A stretch of DNA of 22,841 nt from DAIOGN01 sp036745245 (GTDB taxonomy: Bacteria > Zixibacteria > MSB-5A5 > JAUVRN01), in the NCBI GenBank assembly GCA_036745245.1, contig DAIOGN010000041.1, positions 1 to 22,841 of the forward strand, in the 5' to 3' direction. The notes beneath the pieces were generated by a model. The model saw nothing but the letters and a program-made list of their open reading frames with translations. It was not told the origin of the DNA and made no database searches. Made by a program: the position numbers and the translations under genes. Position 1 is the first letter of the stretch. Each line of letters begins with the position of its first letter. Shown in pieces: positions 1 through 5,991 of the stretch.

Positions 1-145
1 GCGCGGCACGGACGGCTGGGGCCAGCGCGCCAGCCACGCCGACAAACATGGCCACGGCGATGGCCGCGGAGAAGAGCGTGATGAGAATGCGATCCGACCG
101 CCTCATCTGGCGCAGGGGCTTGCGGGAGCCCGCGTAGGACGTCAC
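1..145 (-). CDS. N-terminus of a membrane or exported protein, cut by window edge
   Basis: Only the first ~47 codons are visible. A GTG at 145-143 overlaps the TGA of the FMN-binding gene (GTGA overlap), which suggests translational coupling as the third gene of the porin operon; an in-frame ATG at 106-104 is the alternative start. The visible residues contain a basic stretch (RKPLRQMRRSDR) followed by a long hydrophobic segment (ILITLFSAAIAVAMFVGVAG), so this is a membrane anchor or signal peptide. The catalytic part is outside the window. An ApbE-type flavin transferase would fit next to an FMN-binding protein, but nothing visible shows that. Confidence 0.6.
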   Translation of the reverse strand, partial: MTSYAGSRKPLRQMRRSDRILITLFSAAIAVAMFVGVAGALAPAVRAA

Positions 146-744
146 TTCTGCGCTCCGTCGGACCGGATGCGTTCGACCCACCAGAGCGTCTTCTTGACGC
201 CCCGGTTTACGGCCCAGGCCGACAGGGTGGCCCCTGCGATGCCCAGGATGTCGCGGTTGAGCCGCACCGGTGACTCCACGTTTTTCCCGCGATACTGGGA
301 GATGAATCGTTCCCTGCGCACTTCTCCGCCGCGCGATTCGCGGTAGTTCAGCACCACCACGTCCTTCACGTGTCCCGCCCCGTCGAGAGCCACCACGAAT
401 TCAAACGGCAGGTACTTGCCCACCTCGGAGGCCACGCGATACGCGCCCGCCTGCGCCCCCGTGGAGTCGCGCCAGAGCGTCAACCGCACGACGCTGTCTG
501 ACTCCGCGAGTCCGGTGGATTGGTAGAGTTGGCTCCGTGCGGCCGAGTCCACCTGGATCAGCGTATCGGTCCAGATACGACCCGCACCGAACACGCGATC
601 GCGTGCCTCCTCCTCAGTGAAGAATTGCTCGTGGACCCGGTTCGATTCCGGGCCGGGATCGGCCCACGCGTTGCCGGACAGGTCCGTGGCCAACATGGAG
701 ACCGCTGCCACCGAGGCGAACATGAGGCGTGCTCGAAGGCTCAA
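142..744 (-). CDS. secreted FMN-binding domain protein
   Basis: This 200-residue protein has a hydrophobic N-terminal segment (residues ~7-28, ending NAWADP) consistent with a signal peptide. The remainder resembles an FMN_bind domain of the NqrC/RnfG type. Near the C-terminus is LGIAGATLSAWAV (168-180), similar to the GAT motif whose Thr (here T173) carries covalent FMN in that family. The canonical Ser/Thr before GAT is Ala here and the upstream Asp is displaced, so covalent attachment is uncertain. The start is TTG at 744-742, overlapping the porin TGA; ATG 723 is an alternative that still leaves a signal peptide. It probably works as a periplasmic electron carrier together with its operon partners. 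Confidence 0.7.
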   Translation of the reverse strand: MSLRARLMFASVAAVSMLATDLSGNAWADPGPESNRVHEQFFTEEEARDRVFGAGRIWTDTLIQVDSAARSQLYQSTGLAESDSVVRLTLWRDSTGAQAGAYRVASEVGKYLPFEFVVALDGAGHVKDVVVLNYRESRGGEVRRERFISQYRGKNVESPVRLNRDILGIAGATLSAWAVNRGVKKTLWWVERIRSDGAQK

Positions 745-1895
745 AAGTAGAGTGCCACGGACGCCAGATAGCGATGATCCACCCGCACGTTGATGCCACC
801 CGCGGGCTCGAGCCAGTTAGTTTGAACGTCGGTCTTGAACACCGCCTTCTCCACGGGGCGGAAGTTCAAGCCAAACGTGAGACGGCTCATGCGGTCGTCG
901 GGAGATCCCTTGGAGCTGAAGTCGATCAAATCCCAGCGCACCACGCCGGTGAAGGTCGAGCCCGGCATGAGTTTGTCCTGCAGGAAGTGGAAATTGCCCT
1001 GCGCGTAATATCCCAGCTGGGTCTGCTTCCCCAGGCCCAGATGCGACCGCTCGACGGAAGCCTGCGCGTATTCGAAGAGCAGTTCCAGGGGCCCGCGCCG
1101 AAGTTCGGCGTCGGCGGCAACGATGGTGAGGTTATCCTGACCTCCGTCGTCGTAGTTGCCATGGTGCGCCGAGAGTCCGAAGTCCACTCCAAGCCGCGGG
1201 CTGTAGTTGAATCGTCCCACGATCGACTTGCCGACGTTGTTGTCGGTGCTCACGCTGCCGCGGCCGTCACGAATGCGCACCGTGCCGGCGGAGTCGGCAA
1301 TAATCCCCTCATCGAAGCCGTTGACCACATAGACTTCATAGTTCATCACGGCCATCTTCGAGGGGTACATCACGCCGAACAGCCCCACGCCCGCTTCAGA
1401 CAGCGTGGTGGGGATGATCACCCGGTCCACGAGCGGACGATCGGTGAGGTCGTTGAGCGGAGAGTCGTGCACCAGATTGAATCGGCCCAGGGGCGCCAGG
1501 ATGATACCGGTGCGGGCCTGGAAGGCGTCAGTGAAGCGGTAGTCCACCACCATGTATTCCACGGTGATCTCGCCCCCCTCCCCCGTGTTTCCGCCATGCT
1601 CGTACTCGATCTCCGTTGAGAAGTGCAGTTTCGGGGTCACTTCCGCGAAGAAGAACGGGATGAGCCGGTGCTGGTCGAATGTGGAGGACGATCCGGCGGC
1701 CGTGTCTGCAGGGTCGGTGTAGAGAAACTCCATGTCCACGTAGCCGCCCACCTTGACGGTCTCCTCACCCGTCATGTATGGCTTGTCGTAGATACCGCCG
1801 CGAGGCCCCGGCTGAGCCGATGCGACAGTTGAGACGCCCGCTATGATCAAACCCGCCACTGCCGCGGGCGCCCATCTCACTCCCGGCACCTTCAT
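741..1895 (-). CDS. outer-membrane beta-barrel porin
   Basis: This 384-residue protein has a clear signal peptide (basic start, hydrophobic stretch, cleavage after VASA near residue 27). The mature part alternates hydrophobic and polar residues with many aromatic strand ends and finishes with SVALYF; a terminal Phe is the classic signal for outer-membrane barrel assembly. Length and motifs such as PLNDLTDRPLVDR fit phosphate-selective porin O/P-like or general porin families. AGGAG lies six bases upstream of the ATG. It is the first gene of an operon with the FMN-binding protein. Three GTTAGG-N4-CCTAAC dyads upstream suggest metal-dependent control, so the barrel may take up iron chelates or similar compounds; the substrate is not visible from sequence. 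Confidence 0.78.
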   Translation of the reverse strand: MKVPGVRWAPAAVAGLIIAGVSTVASAQPGPRGGIYDKPYMTGEETVKVGGYVDMEFLYTDPADTAAGSSSTFDQHRLIPFFFAEVTPKLHFSTEIEYEHGGNTGEGGEITVEYMVVDYRFTDAFQARTGIILAPLGRFNLVHDSPLNDLTDRPLVDRVIIPTTLSEAGVGLFGVMYPSKMAVMNYEVYVVNGFDEGIIADSAGTVRIRDGRGSVSTDNNVGKSIVGRFNYSPRLGVDFGLSAHHGNYDDGGQDNLTIVAADAELRRGPLELLFEYAQASVERSHLGLGKQTQLGYYAQGNFHFLQDKLMPGSTFTGVVRWDLIDFSSKGSPDDRMSRLTFGLNFRPVEKAVFKTDVQTNWLEPAGGINVRVDHRYLASVALYF

Positions 1896-1940
1896 CCCAC
1901 GCTCCTGTGTGATTTCCTGTTGTTTCCAGCCCTTGTGGAA

Positions 1941-1960
1941 AAGTTAGGCTATCCTAACTT
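1941..1960. promoter_or_regulatory. operator-like dyad 1
   Basis: This is a perfect inverted repeat with 8-bp arms, AAGTTAGG and CCTAACTT, separated by CTAT. It lies between the predicted promoter and the porin start, about 45 bp upstream of the ATG. TTAGG/CCTAA half-sites recall DtxR/IdeR-type metalloregulator boxes, although the 4-bp spacing here differs from the actinobacterial consensus. Confidence 0.75.
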
Positions 1961-1989
1961 CTGCCGCCAAAAAAACGGCGCCACGCCAA

Positions 1990-2007
1990 AGTTAGGCCTT
2001 CCTAACT
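1990..2007. promoter_or_regulatory. operator-like dyad 2
   Basis: This is a second copy of the same dyad, with arms AGTTAGG and CCTAACT around CCTT. It covers the candidate -10 box of the porin promoter (1999-2004), a position where a bound repressor would block RNA polymerase. Its centre is 48 bp from that of dyad 1. Confidence 0.75.
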
Positions 2008-2027
2008 ATTGAAAGGCCGCCCGTCAA
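1999..2027 (-). promoter_or_regulatory. predicted promoter of the porin operon
   Basis: On the minus strand TTGACG (2027-2022) is followed after 17 bp by TAGGAA (2004-1999). The -35 is strong and the -10 weak. The -10 is embedded in dyad 2, and dyad 3 abuts the -35. Transcription would run into the porin gene with a leader of about 100 nt. Confidence 0.5.
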
Positions 2028-2035
2028 GTGCTTTT

Positions 2036-2051
2036 GTTAGGGGGACCTAAC
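2036..2051. promoter_or_regulatory. operator-like dyad 3
   Basis: The third copy, GTTAGG-GGGA-CCTAAC, lies just upstream of the -35 box and 45 bp from dyad 2 centre to centre. The near-regular spacing of the three copies suggests cooperative binding. Confidence 0.7.
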
Positions 2052-2232
2052 TTCGACAGAGTCTGGTGGCACGAAGCTGGCGGTCGGGATCCCCCCCGGG
2101 CAACGAAATGGTACCAGGGGAATCGGGGAGGGTCACGAAGCTGGTGGCGGTCACCCGGCTCTCGCTTATATTGAGCGCCTGTTCGCCGGCCACCCTGGCC
2201 GAGGACGGGTCAAACTTTCGACGGGAGATCAC

Positions 2233-2433
2233 ATGGAACAAGGCACCATCAAGTGGTTCAATTCGGCCAAAGGCTACGGCTTCATCACGAGAGCAACCGG
2301 TCCGGACGTGTTCGTTCACTTCAACGCGATCGTAGGTGAGGGATTCAAGTCGCTGGAAGAAGGGGACAAGGTCGAGTTCGAGGTGGAGAAGGGTCCCAAG
2401 GGGCTCCAGGCCGCCAAAGTGAGGAAGCTGTAA
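2233..2433 (+). CDS. csp: cold-shock domain protein (CspA family), copy 1
   Basis: This 66-residue protein is the standard length for bacterial CspA proteins. It shows the OB-fold nucleic-acid-binding motifs RNP1 (KGYGFI, residues ~13-18) and RNP2 (VFVHF, ~26-30), plus the typical GTIKWFN opening. Such proteins bind single-stranded RNA or DNA and melt RNA structure in the cytoplasm. GGGAG sits six bases before the ATG. It lies divergently from the porin operon. A nearly identical paralogue follows 280 bp downstream; the two differ mainly in the loop after RNP2 and near the C-terminus. Confidence 0.95.
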   Translation: MEQGTIKWFNSAKGYGFITRATGPDVFVHFNAIVGEGFKSLEEGDKVEFEVEKGPKGLQAAKVRKL

Positions 2434-2462
2434 GGCAGATCAGGCGAGCATTGGTCCTGAGA

Positions 2463-2485
2463 GTTCCCGGAGAGGTCCCGGGAAC
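2463..2485 (+). terminator. hairpin after csp copy 1
   Basis: GTTCCCGG and CCGGGAAC form a perfect 8-bp stem with a 7-nt loop, 29 nt after the csp stop codon. No U-tract follows, so it may be a weak terminator or an mRNA 3' stabilising structure. Confidence 0.45.
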
Positions 2486-2500
2486 CCCCGAGAAAATCGC

Positions 2501-2530
2501 TTGACGAACCGGGGCCCGGGCCGATATTAG
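2501..2530 (+). promoter_or_regulatory. predicted promoter of csp copy 2
   Basis: TTGACG (2501-2506) is followed at 16-18 bp by the AT-rich GATATTAG, with GATATT and TATTAG each matching the -10 consensus at four of six positions. The spacer is very GC-rich. It would start a transcript near 2537 that leaves csp copy 2 with a leader of about 175 nt. Confidence 0.5.
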
Positions 2531-2536
2531 CACCAG

Positions 2537-2713
2537 AGTAATTGTACTGGTTGAACCACTGTGATTTACGCTTCAGGATTCGTCTTAGATCTAACTGGAA
2601 GCCCAAGGTTCCCTTAGGTCCCACCCGTTTGCATCTCAACAATCCCTGAAAACGCTTATCAAGCTGGGACAGCGAGTACACAGGTTTAACATTTTTGATT
2701 GAGGATTCACCGA
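2537..2713 (+). promoter_or_regulatory. long 5' leader of csp copy 2
   Basis: About 175 nt without a gene separate the predicted start of transcription from the csp ATG. Its length is similar to the ~160-nt leader of E. coli cspA, which acts as a cold-sensing RNA switch. It is visibly more AT-rich than its surroundings. No specific fold was computed, so a thermosensor role is inferred from gene family and length only. Confidence 0.35.
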
Positions 2714-2914
2714 ATGGAACAGGGAACCGTTAAGTGGTTCAATGGCACCAAGGGCTATGGCTTCATCAGCCGCGATTCTGGCGAGGACGTATTCGTACAC
2801 TTCCGCGCTATCGTTGGGGAAGGCTTCCGCTCGCTCGATGAGGGCGACCGCGTGGAGTTCGATGTCCAGCAGGGCCCCAAAGGACTCCAGGCCGCCAACG
2901 TAAAGAAAGTCTAG
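2714..2914 (+). CDS. csp: cold-shock domain protein (CspA family), copy 2
   Basis: This 66-residue paralogue of the preceding csp has the same RNP1 (KGYGFI) and RNP2 (VFVHF) motifs and a closely matching C-terminus (GPKGLQAANVKKV). The ATG at 2714 was chosen because it aligns exactly with copy 1 and has GAGG nine bases upstream; a TTG five codons earlier overlaps that site and is unlikely. It is predicted to have its own promoter and long leader, and is followed by a strong intrinsic terminator, so it is a single-gene unit. Confidence 0.95.
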   Translation: MEQGTVKWFNGTKGYGFISRDSGEDVFVHFRAIVGEGFRSLDEGDRVEFDVQQGPKGLQAANVKKV

Positions 2915-2944
2915 ATTAGCCCAAGGCTGTTCTAGTCACTGAAG

Positions 2945-2973
2945 CCGGCCCCGCAAGGGGCCGGTTTTGTTTT
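2945..2973 (+). terminator. intrinsic terminator of csp copy 2
   Basis: CCGGCCCC and GGGGCCGG form a perfect 8-bp stem with a GCAA tetraloop, followed at once by TTTTGTTTT. This is a textbook rho-independent terminator 30 nt after the stop codon. Confidence 0.92.
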
Positions 2974-3044
2974 GGGGTCAGACCCCCGTTGTCACTTTGC
3001 ACACCTTCCGTGGTGTGCAAAGTGACAACGGGGGTCTGACCCCA
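2973..3044. repeat. perfect 33-bp-arm inverted repeat
   Basis: Arms 2973-3005 and 3012-3044 are exact reverse complements around the 6-nt loop TTCCGT. Each arm begins with TGGGGTCAGACCCC, itself a palindrome at its core. The element sits exactly between the csp terminator and the stop codon of the ETF-QO-like gene (3047), where it could end minus-strand transcription. Size, symmetry and placement between convergent genes suggest a REP-like or miniature palindromic element; only one copy is present here. Confidence 0.85.
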
Positions 3045-3046
3045 CA

Positions 3047-4693
3047 CTACATCCGCTTGTACTTGGGACCGCTGCCGCCTTCGCGCGGAGTCCAGCGGGG
3101 GGCCAGCACGTCGGTGGCCTTGCAGTCCACGCAGTTGGGTGCGTTCACCCGCAGCCTGCCGTCCACGCGCTCGTACACGTGGGCCGGGCAGAGATGCTCA
3201 TACAGTGTCGCCACGTCCTCAGGGATATCCTCCCCCACGATCAGGTGCGACGGAATGCTGTCGCGCGTTTCGTTGCCTGCTTTGAACACCGAATCCACCT
3301 TGTTGAACGTGAGCGTCCCGTCGTAGCGGGGTTGGGAGGCCACGCTCGAATACTTTGAGCGGTGCGCGTCGGCGTGCATGTCGATTCGCCCGCCCGGGAA
3401 GTTGCCGCCGGTCAGCTGCATGATCCCCGCCATGGCGCCCCCGAGATAGAACCCGTCCTTGAAGGCCAGGCGCATGTTGCGGGTTTTGTACAGGTCCTTC
3501 ACGATGAAGGATTCTCGCACGCTGCGATCGTATGAAGCCAGGGTGCCCGCCGATACGTCGTCGGCCGCCAGGGCGGCGTGAATCGCTCGCGCCGCGTAAA
3601 TTCCCGACATCATGGCGTAGTGAATCCCCTTGAGCGAAGGCACGTCCACGAAGCCCGCGGCGTCTCCGAGCACGACCATGCCCCCACCCGACAGCCGGCG
3701 TGGCAGCGAATAGTACCCACCCTCCGGGATGGTCTTGGCGCCCCACTCGAGTCGCTCGCCACCCTCGAAGTACGGCTTGAACACCGGGTGCCTTTTCAGC
3801 CCCTGCAGCAGGTTGTGCACGTCGAGCGTGTTGTCCTGGTAGTCCAGGCCCACCACCAGTCCCAGCGCCACCACGTGGGACTCGAGCGGATACATGAAAC
3901 TGCCGCCGAAGGCGTCCTTCGGCAAGGGCCAGCCCATGCTGTGCACGATGTGGTGGAGAGGCTTCTTCGTCTGCCACAGCTCCTTCACACCCAGCGCATA
4001 TATCTGCGGATTCTCGGAATCGACCTTCTGCCAGGTCTGCCACGCCTGCGTGAGCAGCCCGCGCGTGCCCTCGCCCAGCGCCACCACGCGCGCCGTAATG
4101 TCAGTGGGCGGTTGGTAGTTCCCCAGCTTGTTGCCCGAATGGTCCAGCCCGCTTTCCACCACCCGCACACCCGTAACCGCATCGCCCTCCGTGAACAGCG
4201 CCGTCACTGGAAAGCCCGCCAGTACCTCCACGCCCAGCCCCTCGGCCTGTTTGGCCAGCCAGCGCACGATCTCGCAGATCGATCCCACGCGATTGCCGTG
4301 GTTCTGCATGGAGGGTGGCGTGGGCAACTTGAACGAGCGGTTCTCGGTGAGGAGCAGCACGCTCTCCTTCTCCACCGGTGCACCCAGGGGAAAGTCTTCC
4401 GGATTCATGTCGGGGAACAGTTCTCGAAAACCCACGGGGTTTACCACCGCCCCCGACAGAGTATGGTGCCCCACCTCCGCGCCTTTTTCGATCACGGCTA
4501 TCGTGGTGGACGAAAGCTTCGGGTCACTCTTCACCAGCCGGGCCAGCTCGATGGCGCCCGCGAGTGACGCAGGCCCTGCGCCCACGAAGCACACGTCGAA
4601 CGGAACGGCCTCATCCGACGGCTTGTCCTTGAGAATGAGCTTCTCCAACGGCAGGGGCAGCTGGTAGTCGGCGGGACGAAATGAACGTATCAT
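3047..4693 (-). CDS. electron-transfer-flavoprotein:quinone oxidoreductase-like protein
   Basis: This 548-residue protein has an FAD-binding Rossmann motif (VGAGPASLAG, ~37-46), ETF-QO signatures such as GGSFMYP and ALGLVVGLDYQDN, the second FAD motif VVLGDAAGFVDVPSLKG, and a C-terminal ferredoxin-like domain. In the family it passes electrons from ETF through FAD and a 4Fe-4S cluster to membrane quinone. The cluster normally uses CPA plus CxxCxxC. Here CPAHVYE (C502) and NCVDCKATD (C521, C524) are present, but the last Cys is Thr527. ATG 4693 is preferred; TTG 4723 would overlap the Rieske gene. It follows that gene by 7 nt, so the two are co-transcribed and may form one redox pathway. Confidence 0.85.
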   Translation of the reverse strand: MIRSFRPADYQLPLPLEKLILKDKPSDEAVPFDVCFVGAGPASLAGAIELARLVKSDPKLSSTTIAVIEKGAEVGHHTLSGAVVNPVGFRELFPDMNPEDFPLGAPVEKESVLLLTENRSFKLPTPPSMQNHGNRVGSICEIVRWLAKQAEGLGVEVLAGFPVTALFTEGDAVTGVRVVESGLDHSGNKLGNYQPPTDITARVVALGEGTRGLLTQAWQTWQKVDSENPQIYALGVKELWQTKKPLHHIVHSMGWPLPKDAFGGSFMYPLESHVVALGLVVGLDYQDNTLDVHNLLQGLKRHPVFKPYFEGGERLEWGAKTIPEGGYYSLPRRLSGGGMVVLGDAAGFVDVPSLKGIHYAMMSGIYAARAIHAALAADDVSAGTLASYDRSVRESFIVKDLYKTRNMRLAFKDGFYLGGAMAGIMQLTGGNFPGGRIDMHADAHRSKYSSVASQPRYDGTLTFNKVDSVFKAGNETRDSIPSHLIVGEDIPEDVATLYEHLCPAHVYERVDGRLRVNAPNCVDCKATDVLAPRWTPREGGSGPKYKRM

Positions 4694-4700
4694 GGTCTCC

Positions 4701-5855
4701 CTAGCGGGGCTCCGTGTGCCCAAGTGATCTCAACACTTCCCGATCGATGGCGTACAACATGTCTTCCTGTGTGGAGTAGCGGCCCCGAGTAAACCGCCGC
4801 GACCTCAGCCCCTGCTGCATCTGCTCGCACACCTGCCAGTCCTGGCGGTTGGTAAGATCCCAGAACTCGATGGCCGATTGAAAGCGCTTCATCAGCTCCG
4901 GCTGGCGGATCGTTTCGGGATGCAGCAGGAAGTAACAATCGGTGAGAATCCGGTCCACAGCCAGCGAGCGAATTCGATGGTACAGCACAAAGTCCGGATG
5001 CGGCGACAACAGCACGTTCGGAAAGATCGAGTAATAGTGTATGCGCTGTAGATCCGGGCCCGACACGTTGCATACGGGCGGCGCCGCCGCATCGCCATCC
5101 ATCGTCATGCTGCCGCGTGGCTTCGTCATCTCCATGTAGCCGCCGATCACGGCGCCTTCCATGCAGTCGTGCACGGCTCCGCGAAACGGCGTCCACTCCG
5201 ACAAGAGAGGATGCACGCCGGGGCAGTGATAACACTCCTGATAATTCTGGAGAATGATCTTCCAGTTGCACTGAAGCTGGTACTCGATCCTGTGCGCGAT
5301 GCGCAGATCCGCGAGGTGCCAATCCTTGAACTTGCCGAGCAGCGGCCCCATCTGCGACTCGAACGAATCGGGATCGTTGGCCAGGTTCACGAACACGAAG
5401 CCACCCCAGGTGGCCACATGCGCCGCGTGCAGTGGGAAGTTCGCCCGGTCGAACCCGTGGACTTCCTTCATTAGAGGTGCCGCCTCCAGGCGGCCCGACA
5501 GGTCGTACTGCCAGGCATGATACGGGCAGGTAATGCGCCCGGCCTCGAAGTGCCCCTGCGCCTCTGCGCAGATACGGGTTCCGCGATGCCGGCACACGTT
5601 GAAGTGGGCATGCACGGCCCCATCCCGGTCGCGCACCACAATGAGACTCTCGTCTCCCACAGGCACGGTGACGAAGTCGCCCGGACGCGCGATCTCCTCT
5701 TCCCTGCAGGCGAGCAACCACCGGCGCAGGAAGATCTTCTCTAGTTCCTCACGGTAGATCTCCTGCGAGTGATAGTAATGCCCCGGCAGTGTGAGCATTT
5801 CCGCCGGAACGTCGTAATCCACGCCTCTCTTTTGGTAAGATTTGTCAGACGACAT
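4701..5855 (-). CDS. Rieske non-haem iron oxygenase, alpha subunit
   Basis: This 384-residue protein has the Rieske 2Fe-2S motif C-x-H (C88, H90) with C-x2-H (C110, H113). Its catalytic domain carries the mononuclear iron motif NYQECYHCPGVHP, giving H210 and H215, with D333 as the likely third ligand. The sequence style resembles the choline monooxygenase/glycine-betaine oxygenase (CMO/GbcA) branch rather than ring-cleaving dioxygenases with a beta subunit; no beta subunit is present. The substrate cannot be told. No clear Shine-Dalgarno precedes the ATG. The only redox partner encoded beside it is the ETF-QO-like protein, instead of the usual ferredoxin reductase. Confidence 0.88.
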   Translation of the reverse strand: MSSDKSYQKRGVDYDVPAEMLTLPGHYYHSQEIYREELEKIFLRRWLLACREEEIARPGDFVTVPVGDESLIVVRDRDGAVHAHFNVCRHRGTRICAEAQGHFEAGRITCPYHAWQYDLSGRLEAAPLMKEVHGFDRANFPLHAAHVATWGGFVFVNLANDPDSFESQMGPLLGKFKDWHLADLRIAHRIEYQLQCNWKIILQNYQECYHCPGVHPLLSEWTPFRGAVHDCMEGAVIGGYMEMTKPRGSMTMDGDAAAPPVCNVSGPDLQRIHYYSIFPNVLLSPHPDFVLYHRIRSLAVDRILTDCYFLLHPETIRQPELMKRFQSAIEFWDLTNRQDWQVCEQMQQGLRSRRFTRGRYSTQEDMLYAIDREVLRSLGHTEPR

Positions 5856-5991
5856 GTCCGATGATTAGTACTAAAGGGCTGCCGATTCAAGAATTGATTT
5901 CTGGGGGAGCATCCTGCGCGCCACCCTCTCATCAGGGCTCCAGACGCAGCGTTGCTAGGAGTGGTCGGCGCCGGAAGATCATAGCGTCATG

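Noticed and set aside
729..1619. 296-codon plus-strand frame
   Set aside because: It is antisense to the porin gene, rich in His/Arg/Val without any domain, and has no ribosome site.
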